A stretch of DNA of 64,000 bases from Comamonadaceae bacterium OS-1 (GCA_027923965.1 AP026969.1:1426001-1490000); one strand, 5' to 3'; positions 52,279 through 64,000 are shown, counted from the stretch's first letter. Numbers and translations: made by a program. The notes: generated by a model from the letters alone, not told the origin.

Positions 52279-53837
52279 GCCGCCACAACTCCGATATTTT
52301 TGAATTCGCCGGTCGCAATGCGCTTTTGCCATTCCGCCGGGCCGGTGATGTGGGCGCTGGTGCCGCCCGCGTCCACGGCCACCGTCACGGGCATGTCGAC
52401 CACGTCGAACTCGTAGATGGCTTCCATGCCCAGGTCGGCAAAGCCCACCACCTTGGCGGTCTTGATGGCTTTGCTGACCAGGTAGGCGGCACCGCCCACG
52501 GCCATCAGGTAGGCGCTCTTGTGCTTTTTGATGGCTTCGATGGCGACAGGCCCGCGCTCGGACTTGCCGATCATCGATATCAAACCGGTTTCGGCCAGCA
52601 TCATTTCAGTGAAGCCGTCCATGCGGGTGGCGGTGGTGGGGCCTGCGGGGCCCACGGCTTCGTCACGCACCGGGTCGACCGGGCCGACGTAGTAGATGAC
52701 GCGGTTGGTGAAGTCCACCGGCAGCTTCTCGCCCTTGGCCAGCATGTCCTGGATGCGCTTGTGGGCGGCATCGCGGCCAGTGAGCATCTTGCCGTTGAGC
52801 AGCAGGGTGTCGCCGGGCTTCCAGCTGGCGACCTCGGCCTTTGTCAGGGTGTTGAGATCGACTTTTTTGCTCTTGTTGTAGTCGGGCGTCCAGTTGACGT
52901 TGGGCCACAGGTCCAGGCTCGGTGGGTCCAGGTAGACCGGGCCGCTGCCATCCATCACAAAATGGGCGTGGCGGGTGGCGGCGCAGTTGGGGATCATGGC
53001 CACGGGCTTGCTGGCGGCGTGGGTGGGGTACATCTTGATCTTGATGTCCAGCACGGTGGTCAGGCCGCCCAGGCCTTGCGCGCCGATGCCGAGCGCATTG
53101 ACCTTCTCGAACAGTTCCAGGCGCAGGGCTTCGGTCTTGGTGAGCGCGCCACCGGCGGAGGACTTGGCCTGCAGTTCGTACATGTCCAGGTCGTCCATCA
53201 GGCTTTGTTTGGCCATCAGCACGGCCTTTTCAGCGGTGCCGCCGATGCCGATGCCCAGCATGCCCGGCGGGCACCAGCCAGCGCCCATGGTGGGCACGGT
53301 TTTCAGCACCCAATCGACCACCGAGTCGCCGGGGTTGAGCATGACCATCTTGCTTTTGTTCTCGCTGCCGCCGCCCTTGGCTGCGACGGTGATGTCCACG
53401 GTGTTGCCGGGCACGATCTCGGTGACGATGACTGCGGGGGTGTTGTCCTTGGTGTTCTTGCGGTCGAACTGCGGGTCGGCCACGATGCTGGCGCGCAAGG
53501 TGTTGTCGGGGTGGGCATAGCCCTGGCGCACGCCTTCGTTGATGGCGTCGTCCAGGCTGCCGGTAAAGCCCTCCCAGCGCACGTCCATGCCCACTTTGAG
53601 GAACACGTTGACGATGCCGGTGTCCTGGCAGATGGGGCGCTGGCCGGTGGCGCTCATCTTGCTGTTGGTCAGGATCTGCGCAATCGCGTCCTTGGCCGCC
53701 GCGCTCTGTTCGCGGTCATAGGCGCGGGCCAGGTGGGCGATGTAGTCGGTGGGGTGGTAGTACGAGATGTACTGCAGGGCGGCGGCGATGGATTCGATCA
53801 GATCGGCTTGGCGAATTGACGTGGTTTGGGCGGTCAT
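52275..53837 (-). CDS. fumA: Class I fumarate hydratase (iron-sulfur)
   Basis: This 520-residue fumarase fuses the alpha and beta domains of the [4Fe-4S] hydro-lyase family. Cluster Cys are seen in GQRPICQDTGIVNVF, NCAATRHAHF and GWCPPGMLGIGIGG. The C-terminal domain has KGEKLPVDFTNRVIYYVGPV and VDAGGTSAHITGPAEWQ. It interconverts fumarate and malate in the TCA cycle. The ATG at 53837 starts MTAQTTSIRQADL. A class II enzyme (fumC) begins at 63221, so the organism has both an oxygen-sensitive and a stable form. Confidence 0.93.
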   Translation of the reverse strand: MTAQTTSIRQADLIESIAAALQYISYYHPTDYIAHLARAYDREQSAAAKDAIAQILTNSKMSATGQRPICQDTGIVNVFLKVGMDVRWEGFTGSLDDAINEGVRQGYAHPDNTLRASIVADPQFDRKNTKDNTPAVIVTEIVPGNTVDITVAAKGGGSENKSKMVMLNPGDSVVDWVLKTVPTMGAGWCPPGMLGIGIGGTAEKAVLMAKQSLMDDLDMYELQAKSSAGGALTKTEALRLELFEKVNALGIGAQGLGGLTTVLDIKIKMYPTHAASKPVAMIPNCAATRHAHFVMDGSGPVYLDPPSLDLWPNVNWTPDYNKSKKVDLNTLTKAEVASWKPGDTLLLNGKMLTGRDAAHKRIQDMLAKGEKLPVDFTNRVIYYVGPVDPVRDEAVGPAGPTTATRMDGFTEMMLAETGLISMIGKSERGPVAIEAIKKHKSAYLMAVGGAAYLVSKAIKTAKVVGFADLGMEAIYEFDVVDMPVTVAVDAGGTSAHITGPAEWQKRIATGEFKNIGVVAA

Positions 53838-53925
53838 GGGTGGCCTGGCTAATGTTGAAATGGACGGGTGAGGGGCAAACCCTGTAATTATCACCGCTGG
53901 GTGGGTGCGGCCGGTGGCGGCATGC

Positions 53926-53952
53926 TTGACGTGGGCAGGTACGCGATATAAC
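53926..53952 (+). promoter_or_regulatory. Candidate promoter for the GAF kinase gene
   Basis: TTGACG, a 15-bp spacer, and TATAAC in the divergent region between fumA and the kinase gene. The boxes are good, the spacing short. Confidence 0.4.
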
Positions 53953-54075
53953 GTTGTGTTTCACTTTGTTTGATTGTGGCGGGCCAAAAATGAGCCACAT
54001 TTGCGCAGTGCCGTCCATTTACGCTGGGCGGTTCGGGCCGTTGTGCAAATGCTGTCAGTCCCATGGAGAAATGCA

Positions 54076-55383
54076 ATGTCTCTTGAAAGCGACCAGATCC
54101 CGCCCGAATTTCTCCAGAAGTGGCAAGGCACCATCAACGTCATGGCCCGTATTTTTGATGTGCCTGCAGGATTGATGATGCGGGTGTTGCCTGAGCAGAT
54201 CGAGGTGCTGCTGTCCAGCACGTCGGAGGGCAACCCTTACGAGCACGCCGAGAAAGCTGCGCTGGACACCGGTCTGTACTGCGAAACCGTGATGGCCACG
54301 CGCGACCTGCTGCACGTGCCCAATGCGCTGGAAGACCCGCAGTGGGAGCAAAACCCCGATGTCAAATTGAACATGATCTCTTACCTCGGGGTGCCGCTGG
54401 AATGGCGCCCTGACGAGGTGTTTGGCACCATCTGCGTGCTCGACAGCAAGACGCGCCATTACCCTGAAAAGTACATCGAGCTGATGTGGGAGCTCAAAAA
54501 AAGCATCGAGGCCGATTTCGCGGTGATCCGGCACAACCAGGACCTGGTGCATGCCAACGCGCTGCTGGCCCAGGAAATCACCGAGCGCCAGGCCACCGAG
54601 TTGCGGCTGCAAGCGGCCCAGCATGACTTGGCGCAAGCCGAGAAAATGGCCGCGCTGGGAGGGCTGGTAGCGGGCATCGCCCACGAGATCAACACCCCCG
54701 TGGGCCTGGGGCTGACCGGCTCATCGCACTTCCAACACATGGTTGAGCAGCTGGAGACCAGGTTCCGCGCGGGCCAGCTGGAGGAGTCGGATTTTGAGCA
54801 GTTCCTGGCCGATTCCAAGCAGCTGTCGCACTCGATCTTCATCAGCCTGGAGAAGGCAGCGGCCCTGGTCAAAAGCTTCAAGCTGGTGGCGGTGGACCAG
54901 ACGCACGACGAGATCCGCGGCTTCCAGCCGCTGGCCTACATCCAGGACGTGCTGCTGACCCACAAACAGGCGCTGCGCCAGGCGGGCGTGGCCACGGCGG
55001 TCGACTGCCAGGCCGACCTGGTGGTGACCAGCTACCCGGGAGCCTGGTCGCAGATTTTGTCCAATCTGATCAGTAACTCGCTGGTGCATGGGTTCACCCC
55101 GGGGCAAACCGATGCCCAGATCCACATTGCCCTGGGCGATACGCCCACCGAATGGGTACTGGACTACCGTGACAACGGCCGCGGTATGGCCGACGAGGTG
55201 GCTCGCAAGGTGTTTGACCCCTTTTTCACCACCAACCGCCAGGGCGGCGGCAGTGGCCTGGGCATGCACGTGGTCTACAACCTGGTGTCGCAAAAGCTCG
55301 GTGGGCGCATCCAGTTGCAGACGGCACCGGGGCAGGGGGCTGCCTTCACTTGCCACCTGCCCAAACAACTGGCCAGCGCATGA
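54076..55383 (+). CDS. GAF-domain sensor histidine kinase
   Basis: The 435-residue cytoplasmic kinase has an N-terminal GAF domain (about 15-165, LMMRVLPEQIEVLLSSTSEG, SYLGVPLEWRPDEVFGTICV), a coiled coil, a dimerisation domain with GGLVAGIAHEINTPVG (phospho-His), and an ATPase domain with NLISNSLVHG, DNGRGM and GGGSGLGMHVVYNLV. It is the first gene of a pair with the hybrid kinase 30 bp downstream. GGAGAA precedes the ATG. Confidence 0.9.
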   Translation: MSLESDQIPPEFLQKWQGTINVMARIFDVPAGLMMRVLPEQIEVLLSSTSEGNPYEHAEKAALDTGLYCETVMATRDLLHVPNALEDPQWEQNPDVKLNMISYLGVPLEWRPDEVFGTICVLDSKTRHYPEKYIELMWELKKSIEADFAVIRHNQDLVHANALLAQEITERQATELRLQAAQHDLAQAEKMAALGGLVAGIAHEINTPVGLGLTGSSHFQHMVEQLETRFRAGQLEESDFEQFLADSKQLSHSIFISLEKAAALVKSFKLVAVDQTHDEIRGFQPLAYIQDVLLTHKQALRQAGVATAVDCQADLVVTSYPGAWSQILSNLISNSLVHGFTPGQTDAQIHIALGDTPTEWVLDYRDNGRGMADEVARKVFDPFFTTNRQGGGSGLGMHVVYNLVSQKLGGRIQLQTAPGQGAAFTCHLPKQLASA

Positions 55384-55413
55384 GCCACAGCGCCACGGTG
55401 CGAACAAGGGAGC

Positions 55414-58227
<2,814 letters not shown>

Positions 58228-58240
58228 TACCGGTACGCTA

Positions 58241-58302
58241 TTTGCTATTGAATCAGTAGCTGCTTGTGCTTACTGGATAAGCGCAAGAGGCTGATTTTCT
58301 TT
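58241..58302 (+). repeat. Dispersed repeat A
   Basis: TTTGCTATTGAATCAGTAGC, then TGCTTGTGCTTACTGGATAA and GCGCAAGAGGCTGATTTTCT; it terminates the hybrid kinase gene. Confidence 0.85.
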
Positions 58303-58334
58303 AAAAGTACTTGACCAGGGTGACAGTGGCGTGA

Positions 58335-58352
58335 CTGTCAAAAAACGGTCAC
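58335..58352 (+). promoter_or_regulatory. Pho box upstream of phoX
   Basis: CTGTCAAAAAACGGTCAC closely matches the 18-bp PhoB site (two CTGTCA-like heptamers 11 bp apart), differing mainly by one G in the second half. A further half site, GTGACAGTGGC, lies directly before it. It sits about 85 bp before the phoX ATG. Confidence 0.75.
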
Positions 58353-58436
58353 ATGCTTTTCCTAAGATGGCGGCCAGAAGCCTTGCGCGCCCCGCGACAA
58401 GGCCTTTTGCTAAAGCCCACCCACTGGAACCCCACC

Positions 58437-60380
58437 ATGTCCGACGCATCCCTTGCCTCGCGCCGCAGCGCCCTGAAATTTTTAGCCACCGCACCCATGC
58501 TGCCCCTGGGCGCGTTTGCCACCACCTCGCTCTTGTCTGGCTGCGCCACCACCGCGCCGTCCAGCGCCGGGTTTGTGTCGGCCACGTTCACCGGCATGGC
58601 CGCGCCCACCCTGGCCAACCCGGCGGCCATGGCCACCGTGGCCGTGGGCTCCACCCTCAACGTGGCCTACAACGACAACACCACCCGCAGCTACAAGCTG
58701 GCTTACCAGCCGTTTTTCAACACCGGCGACATGGTGCCGGACGGCAAAGGCGGCAAGGTGCTGGCCGGTGGCTACTTTGATATCCGCAACCAGCCCATCC
58801 TGGACCGCTCGGTGCCGGGCAAGGAGCGCCACTTCTTCTCGGACTGCCCGGACGGCAGCTCGCTGCTGACCCTGTCCAACGCCAACGTGCCGGGTGTGAA
58901 GGGCAACACCGTGTTCGCCGTGGTGCAGTTCGAATACACCACCCGCGACCAGAAGGGTGCAGAGGCCTACGGCACGCTGCCGTCGCCCATCGCCGTGCTC
59001 ACGCTGGACCAGAACCCGAAAACCGGCCTGCTCAGCCTGGTCAAGTACCACAACGTGGACACCTCCAGCGCCCACGGCCTGTGGATCACCTGCGGTGCCA
59101 GCCTGTCGCCCTGGAACACACACCTCTCCAGCGAAGAGTACGAGCCCAATGCGCCCTTCATCGGCGAAGTCAAGCACTTCAAGGCCTTCAGCAAGAACGT
59201 GTTTGGCGACGAAAACAAGGCCAACCCCTACCACTACGGCCACCTGCCCGAAGTCACGGTGCACCCCGACGGCACCGGCTCCATCAAAAAACATTACTGC
59301 CTGGGCCGCATTTCGCACGAGCTGATCCAGGTGATGCCCGACAACCGCACCGCGCTGATGGGCGACGACTTCACCAACGGCGGCCTGTTCATGTTTGTGG
59401 CCGACCGCGAAAAAGACCTGTCCTCGGGCACCCTGTACGTGGCCAGCCTGGACACCGGCTTCTCGGTGAACCCCACAGCACCGGCCGTCGGTGTGTACTG
59501 GGTCAAACTGGGCCATGCCACCAGCGCCGAGATCGAGCAGATGGCCAACACCCTGAAGCCCGCCGACATCATGGACGTGCGCAAGGACGACCCCCAAGAC
59601 GCCAGCTTCACCCAGGTGTTCCTGAGTGGCGTGCCCAACTGGATCAAGGTCAAGCCCGGCATGGAAAAGGCCGCGGCCTTCCTGGAAACCCACCGCTACG
59701 CCGGTCTGGTGGGCGGCACCATGGCTTTCACCAAGATGGAAGGCACCACCGTCAACATCAAGGACAAGGTGGCCTATTCCGCGCTGTCCTACATCCAGGA
59801 ATCCATGGTCAAGGGCGGCAAGGGCTGGACGGCGGGCAGCGGCATCGCCTTGCCCAAGGCCCTGGTGGCCGGTGCGGTGATCGAGCACAAGCTGGTGGGC
59901 GGCCAAAAAGACATTCTGGGCGAAGCCATCCGCAGCGATTGGGTGCCTGTTGCCACCAAGACCCTGCTGGCCGGGGAAGACATCGCCGCTGATGCCATGG
60001 GCAACCTGGCCCACATCGACAAAATCGCCAACCCCGACAACCTGAAGTTCTCGGAAAAGCTGCGCACCCTGTTCATCGGCGAAGACACCAGCCTGCACGT
60101 CAACAACTACCTGTGGGCCTATAACGTCGACACCAAGGCCCTGAGCCGCGTGCTGTCCACCCCGTCGGGCGCGGAATCCACCGGCCTGCACGCGGTGGAC
60201 GAAATCAACGGCTGGACCTACATCATGAGCAACTTCCAGCATGCCGGCGACTGGATTCCAGCCCTGCACGGCAAGGTGCAGGCCACCCTGGACCCGCTGG
60301 TGCGCGCCAACTACAACGACCGCTTCGGCGCAGCCGTGGGCTACCTGACCGCCGACCCAACAGCCGTGCGCCTGGGCTGA
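58437..60380 (+). CDS. phoX: PhoX-family alkaline phosphatase
   Basis: This 647-residue exported protein has the twin-arginine signal ASRRSALKFLATAPMLP and a lipobox-like LLSGC at Cys36. A DUF839/PhoX body follows, including RNQPILDRSVPGKERHFFSD, HGLWITCGASLSPWNTHLSS, EEYEPNAPFIGEVKHF, YHYGHLPEVTV and SHELIQVMPDNRTALMGDDF. PhoX enzymes are calcium/iron-dependent monoesterases that release phosphate outside the cytoplasm. A Pho box lies upstream, so phosphate starvation should induce it. Confidence 0.9.
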   Translation: MSDASLASRRSALKFLATAPMLPLGAFATTSLLSGCATTAPSSAGFVSATFTGMAAPTLANPAAMATVAVGSTLNVAYNDNTTRSYKLAYQPFFNTGDMVPDGKGGKVLAGGYFDIRNQPILDRSVPGKERHFFSDCPDGSSLLTLSNANVPGVKGNTVFAVVQFEYTTRDQKGAEAYGTLPSPIAVLTLDQNPKTGLLSLVKYHNVDTSSAHGLWITCGASLSPWNTHLSSEEYEPNAPFIGEVKHFKAFSKNVFGDENKANPYHYGHLPEVTVHPDGTGSIKKHYCLGRISHELIQVMPDNRTALMGDDFTNGGLFMFVADREKDLSSGTLYVASLDTGFSVNPTAPAVGVYWVKLGHATSAEIEQMANTLKPADIMDVRKDDPQDASFTQVFLSGVPNWIKVKPGMEKAAAFLETHRYAGLVGGTMAFTKMEGTTVNIKDKVAYSALSYIQESMVKGGKGWTAGSGIALPKALVAGAVIEHKLVGGQKDILGEAIRSDWVPVATKTLLAGEDIAADAMGNLAHIDKIANPDNLKFSEKLRTLFIGEDTSLHVNNYLWAYNVDTKALSRVLSTPSGAESTGLHAVDEINGWTYIMSNFQHAGDWIPALHGKVQATLDPLVRANYNDRFGAAVGYLTADPTAVRLG

Positions 60381-60413
60381 TCAGGAGGGCCGAAGCGCTT
60401 CGGTCTTTGCTTC

Positions 60414-60468
60414 TGTTTTGATAGCTTCCCATGCTGATTCCATCAGCACGGGAGGCTTTTTTTATTGG
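60414..60468 (+). repeat. Dispersed repeat A, terminator of phoX
   Basis: ATAGCTTCCCATGCTGATTC-CATCAGCACGGGAGGC followed by TTTTTTTATT. The stem is nearly perfect. Confidence 0.88.
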
Positions 60469-60657
60469 TAAAAGGGGGCTCTCTCAGGGCGCGCAGTGTC
60501 CCAAAATACCGCAGAACACTGCCCCACCTTCACTATTTGTTCTGTCACCAAGTACACCGCTTAGACCATCCTCCACACCGTCCGGCGGTTTGCCGCAGCC
60601 AGGCGCAGGCAGGGCGTCTAGCGGGGTGCCGGTTTTGCGCCTGACCCGCGTTGAAAA

Positions 60658-61605
60658 TCAGCCCGGGCAAGAGAAATCAAGCGCCTTTGCTGCGTCAACC
60701 GTTCTCTGTGCTTCCTCGGGCAGCAGCACACGGCTGCGTACGTTGGCGTTCACAATCGCCTGCACCCTTGCCACGTAGTTCGCATGGCTTGCGTACCGCC
60801 GGCACAGCTGCGCCGGCGTGAAGTCGACGTGGTTTCCGGACGGGCCGCAGAACCACGGGCCATTGCCGGTGCCAGCGTTGGCGGCGATGGGTGCATCTTG
60901 TGCGGCAGTACGGATGCCGCCAAGGATTTGGCCATTGGCATCCCGCACAAGCATCGGGTCTACGTAGCTCTGTACTTCGTCCAGTGAGAAATGCGAGGCG
61001 CCGTTCAGCTCCCACCACCGCTGGTGGTCCGTATCATCCTGCGGCGGCTGGCCCATCAACAGGGTGAATATCTCGGTGCCGATGGCAATGGTCTTGGTAC
61101 CCACATCGGTGCGCAATACCCCGCTACGGTCGTACAACAGGAAGCCGTCAAACACACGGTGCAAGGGCTGGATGCTGTTGTAGTAGGTCGAGACCTTGAT
61201 CGTCGACTGTGATTCAGCCGCCGCAATCAGTTTTTGAGCTTTCAAACCACCCATCATTTGGGATCTGCCGTCGGCTGCCGACCTGCCGACCTGGGAGAAG
61301 ATATCCCAGGCCAGTACGTCACCACCTACCGCCATGATTTGGGGATTGGCGTGGTCAACTGCGCTGCCGTCCGCTGGATCGGTATTGGAGGCGGCCACAC
61401 TGAGTCTGCTGTAGCGCGCCGGGTTCCACTTTTTCATCGCCTCGATACCATTGCGCTGCATACTTACGCCAATCCAGGCGTAGCCTTCGCGCACCAGCAA
61501 TTCGCGGGTGGCACCGAACACGAAGTCGATAGTGTTTGCCGATGGTGGGAGATTTCTTGCATATTGGCTCCCGGAATCAGCTTGGGACGACCATCTCGGC
61601 CACAT
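60658..61605 (-). pseudogene. 5'-truncated alpha/beta-hydrolase domain protein
   Basis: The open frame gives about 315 residues, matching the C-terminal part of a large alpha/beta-hydrolase-domain family (about 500 residues): TRELLVREGYAWIGVSMQRNG, LAWDIFSQVGRS (with GGDVLAWD), YNSIQPLHRVFDGFLLYDR and WWELNGASHFS. The N-terminal third is missing and the frame's start runs over the end of the SnoaL-like gene, whose reading it shares by overlap. It is probably inactive. The breakpoint is near 61560. Confidence 0.6.
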
Positions 61606-62041
61606 CCCGCCAGGTGAACCGTGCCACGCGTTCGGCGATCAACCATTGCCCGTTGCGGCGCACGTACGCGTCCTTGTAAATCACACCATTGAAGTTTTTG
61701 AACTTCTTGCCTTGCGTGTCGGATACCAAAACCACCAAACAGTAGTGCGTCGAGCGGGCCCGGTCGCCATCGATGTCCAGCGTCATTTGCCCGTTGATGT
61801 GGTAGAGCGCTTCAAAGTTGGCGATAAAGCTGGAGAAAACCTGGCCGATTTCTTCGCGGCCACGCATGGACGCAAACAGGGTGTCGCCGAAGTAGGTGTT
61901 GACGGTGGCATCTTCGGTGAACAAGGGCATCTGGCGGGCCACGTCCTTGTCGTCGGCCAGGTTCGAGAAGGTATCGACCAGATGTTTGATGGCGGCCTGG
62001 TCTTCCAGGCGTTGGATGCGTTGTTCCAGGGTAGTGCTCAT
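61577..62041 (-). CDS. SnoaL-like / nuclear transport factor 2 family protein
   Basis: This 154-residue alpha+beta barrel protein starts with a helix (LEQRIQRLEDQAAIKHLVDTF, cut here) and contains LFTEDATVNTYFGDTLFAS, HYCLVVLVSD and VYRRNGQWLIAERVARFTW-like VRRNGQWLIAERVARFTW. This fold covers ketosteroid isomerase-like and polyketide cyclase-like enzymes; no reaction can be assigned. It is divergent from a LysR regulator that probably controls it through the palindrome at 62181. Confidence 0.8.
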   Translation of the reverse strand: MSTTLEQRIQRLEDQAAIKHLVDTFSNLADDKDVARQMPLFTEDATVNTYFGDTLFASMRGREEIGQVFSSFIANFEALYHINGQMTLDIDGDRARSTHYCLVVLVSDTQGKKFKNFNGVIYKDAYVRRNGQWLIAERVARFTWRDVAEMVVPS

Positions 62042-62180
62042 GGCGGGGTCTCTTTCTATGGGGTGGTTTGGGGGTTGCTGATTTCTTGTCGAGCGAGTTG
62101 CCGGTGTGGGCAGGTTGGCGCGATGGAGGGAACTTTATCTGCGGGATAAACATTAAACTAGCCACAAATAGCCTGAATTT

Positions 62181-62201
62181 TTTACAACCAAAAGTTGTAA
62201 A
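62181..62201. promoter_or_regulatory. Palindromic LysR-type operator
   Basis: TTTACAAC-CAAAA-GTTGTAAA is a perfect inverted repeat with 8-bp arms and contains the T-N11-A core of LysR-type sites. It lies in the divergent region, 19 bp from the regulator start. Confidence 0.7.
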
Positions 62202-62219
62202 TACAAGCCGGGAGCCACC

Positions 62220-63188
62220 GTGTCGATCAATGAGTTGCGATCCATCACCACTTTCATCCGCACTGCGGAACTGGGTAGTTTGAGCAAGGCTGCCGAAGAG
62301 CAGCACATCTCGCCACAGGCGGCCAGCAAGGCGTTGGGGCAGTTGGAACACTACCTGGGGGTCAGGCTGATCCACCGCACCACGCGCAGCATGTCGCTGA
62401 CCGAGGAAGGGCAACGTTTTCTGGATGCCGCCCAACCCTCTTTGCAGGGCTTGCAACAGGCGCTGCGCGCAGCCCGGCAAACCCGGGAAGACATTGCCGG
62501 GCCGCTGCGTATCGCAGGGCCGCGCACCGTTTTGCAAACCGTGATCGGTCCGGTGCTGGACGCATACCAGCGCCTCTATCCGCAAGTGCAGCCGGATGTG
62601 CAGCTGGACGACCGCATCGGCAATTGGGTGGAAGACCGCGTCGATGTCGGCTTCCGTCTGGGCCATGCGCCCCAGGAGGGCCTGATTGCCCGGCGTTTGT
62701 TTCCCATGCAGCTCATCATTTGCGCCGCGCCAAGCTATGTGGCCCAACACGGTTTTCCGCAAAATTTGTACGAACTGGCGGCCCACCGCTGCAGCGCATT
62801 TCGCCGCCCCGTGGATGGACGTGTCTTTCCCTGGCATGTGAAAGTGGGTGAAGGCACCCAGGACCAACACGTCAACCCGGCTTTCTGTACCAACGACGAG
62901 ACCCTGGAGCTGCGAACCGTGCTGGCAGGCTCGGTCATCGGCCAGCTAGCCGCGCCTACGGCTGCAGCATCCATTCGCGCGGGGCATTTGGTGCCGCTGC
63001 TGCTCGACCATCTGGCCGACCACCACAGTCTGTTCGTCTACTTTGGCAGCCGTGCAGCAGTACCAGTGCGGGTGCGGCGCTTCATCGACCTGGCGGTCGA
63101 ACGGCTCACCGACAACACCGACTTCGTGCTCGGCAAGGAAGAGCTGCTCCGCGCCCACACCCTGGGGGTAGGGGCATTCATTCGGTGA
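62220..63188 (+). CDS. LysR-family transcriptional regulator
   Basis: The 322-residue regulator has an N-terminal winged HTH (ELGSLSKAAEEQHISPQAAS, ALGQLEHYLGVRLIHRTTR) and a type 2 periplasmic-like effector domain (about 90-300), of the group close to CrgA/AaeR-like regulators (DDRIGNWVEDRVDVGFRLG). The start is GTG at 62220 with CGGGAG in front. It is divergent from the SnoaL-like gene and likely controls it and itself. Confidence 0.9.
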   Translation: MSINELRSITTFIRTAELGSLSKAAEEQHISPQAASKALGQLEHYLGVRLIHRTTRSMSLTEEGQRFLDAAQPSLQGLQQALRAARQTREDIAGPLRIAGPRTVLQTVIGPVLDAYQRLYPQVQPDVQLDDRIGNWVEDRVDVGFRLGHAPQEGLIARRLFPMQLIICAAPSYVAQHGFPQNLYELAAHRCSAFRRPVDGRVFPWHVKVGEGTQDQHVNPAFCTNDETLELRTVLAGSVIGQLAAPTAAASIRAGHLVPLLLDHLADHHSLFVYFGSRAAVPVRVRRFIDLAVERLTDNTDFVLGKEELLRAHTLGVGAFIR

Positions 63189-63220
63189 GATGATGCCCAT
63201 TTCGACCCGCCCTTTGCCCT

Positions 63221-64000
63221 ATGACCACCCGTACCGAACGCGACACCTTTGGCCCCATCGACGTCCCCGACGACCGGCTGTGGGGGGCGCAGACGCAGCG
63301 CTCGCTGCAGAACTTCGATATCTCCGGCGAGCAGCAGCCGCGTGAAATCATCCGCGCGCTGGCGTTGGTGAAACGGGCTTCGGCCGTGGTCAACCAGGCG
63401 CTGGGCCTGCAGGACGCAGCCAAAACCCAGGCTATCGCCATCGCTGCCGACGAGGTGATCGCAGGCCTGCACCCCGATGAATTCCCGCTGGTGGTGTGGC
63501 AAACCGGCTCGGGCACGCAGACCAACATGAACGTCAACGAAGTGCTGGCCAACCGCGCCAGCGAGCTGATGGGCGGCGTGCGCGGGGAAGACCGCCTGGT
63601 GCACCCCAACGACGACGTGAACCGCAGCCAGTCCAGCAACGATGTGTTCCCCACCGCCATGCACGTGGCGGCGGTGGACGCCATGACCCGCAAGTTGCTG
63701 CCCGCTATTTTCCGGCTGCGCGCTACGCTGGCGCAAAAGGCCAGCGACTTCGACGGCATCGTGAAAATTGGCCGCACCCATTTGCAGGATGCCACACCGC
63801 TCACTCTGGGCCAGGAATTCTCGGGCTATGTGGCCCAACTGGACCATGGTGCGCGCCACATCCAGGCGGCCTTGCCCCACCTGTGCGAGCTGGCGCTGGG
63901 CGGTACGGCGGTGGGCACCGGGCTGAATGCACCCCAGGGCTATGCAGTAGCGGCTGCAGGCGAACTGGCCCGGCTCACCGGCCTGCCTTTTGTGACCGCG
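63221..64000 (+). CDS. fumC: Class II fumarate hydratase, 5' part
   Basis: The first 260 residues are present; the gene runs off the window. It begins [20 protein letters not shown] and has [54 protein letters not shown] and [19 protein letters not shown], all class II fumarase signatures. The C-terminal GSSxMPxKxNP loop is not reached. This cofactor-free tetrameric enzyme is the oxygen-stable counterpart of the class I enzyme at 52275-53837. Confidence 0.95.
   Translation, partial: MTTRTERDTFGPIDVPDDRLWGAQTQRSLQNFDISGEQQPREIIRALALVKRASAVVNQALGLQDAAKTQAIAIAADEVIAGLHPDEFPLVVWQTGSGTQTNMNVNEVLANRASELMGGVRGEDRLVHPNDDVNRSQSSNDVFPTAMHVAAVDAMTRKLLPAIFRLRATLAQKASDFDGIVKIGRTHLQDATPLTLGQEFSGYVAQLDHGARHIQAALPHLCELALGGTAVGTGLNAPQGYAVAAAGELARLTGLPFVTA

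Overview
The window reads as a high-GC betaproteobacterium, most likely Comamonadaceae (Rhodoferax/Polaromonas-like). The evidence is the gene content and a family of about 60-bp dispersed hairpin repeats between genes that I associate with that group. The species is an inference. There is no rRNA, transposase, integrase or CRISPR array; four tRNA genes are present.

Layout: (1) 1-13 kb is an organosulfur acquisition region. It holds ssuD(partial)-VOC-ssuC-ssuB, a RutE-like nitroreductase and a molbindin on the + strand. On the - strand lie ssuA, an SfnB/DszC-like flavoprotein, an SsuD-like monooxygenase, and an ABC importer whose operon includes a membrane-anchored cytochrome c. A four-domain rhodanese diverges from that importer. 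(2) 13.1-17.45 kb is a lower-GC accessory island inserted behind the rhodanese gene. It carries an unknown protein, a PyrF-like enzyme with a changed catalytic residue coupled to a MOSC protein, and an Mrr-like nuclease. A diverged second copy of the rhodanese 3' end marks the recombination. (3) 17.45-30.5 kb holds a thioredoxin-ArsA fusion, an NtaA/DszA-type monooxygenase, a CYTH-CHAD triphosphatase, CysB, a thiol dioxygenase-rhodanese fusion, a decayed tauD, cysK, and glutathione-dependent formaldehyde detoxification (frmA-gfa).

(4) 30.7-34.9 kb is the most striking locus: rhodanese, serine acetyltransferase, a family 2A encapsulin shell (SrpI) and a cysteine desulfurase with a long disordered cargo-loading N-terminus. 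This matches the gene set of the sulfur-storing encapsulin nanocompartment. It sits among sulfonate, taurine and cysteine genes, under a neighbouring divergent GlxA-type regulator.

(5) 35-45 kb is a signalling and nitrate-assimilation block: a CheA-like kinase with its CheY-like partner, nrtABD, a GGDEF/EAL protein and the ANTAR antiterminator NasT. The nrtA leader contains two hexaloop hairpins followed by an intrinsic terminator, as expected for NasT-controlled antitermination. (6) 45-54 kb is mostly housekeeping: tsaD, hsp20, a LivJ-like binding protein, an aminotransferase, tRNA Gly-Cys-Gly-Leu, murI and class I fumarase. (7) 54-64 kb holds a two-gene phosphorelay, PhoX behind a clear Pho box, a truncated hydrolase, a SnoaL-like gene divergent from a LysR regulator with a palindromic operator, and the start of fumC.

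The window's theme is sulfur. Sulfonates are imported and oxidised to sulfite, rhodaneses and the desulfurase handle sulfane sulfur, CysE/CysK make cysteine, and the encapsulin can buffer excess as stored sulfur. The dispersed repeats mostly end transcription units as terminators. Several copies appear to lie in frame inside genes and contribute protein sequence.
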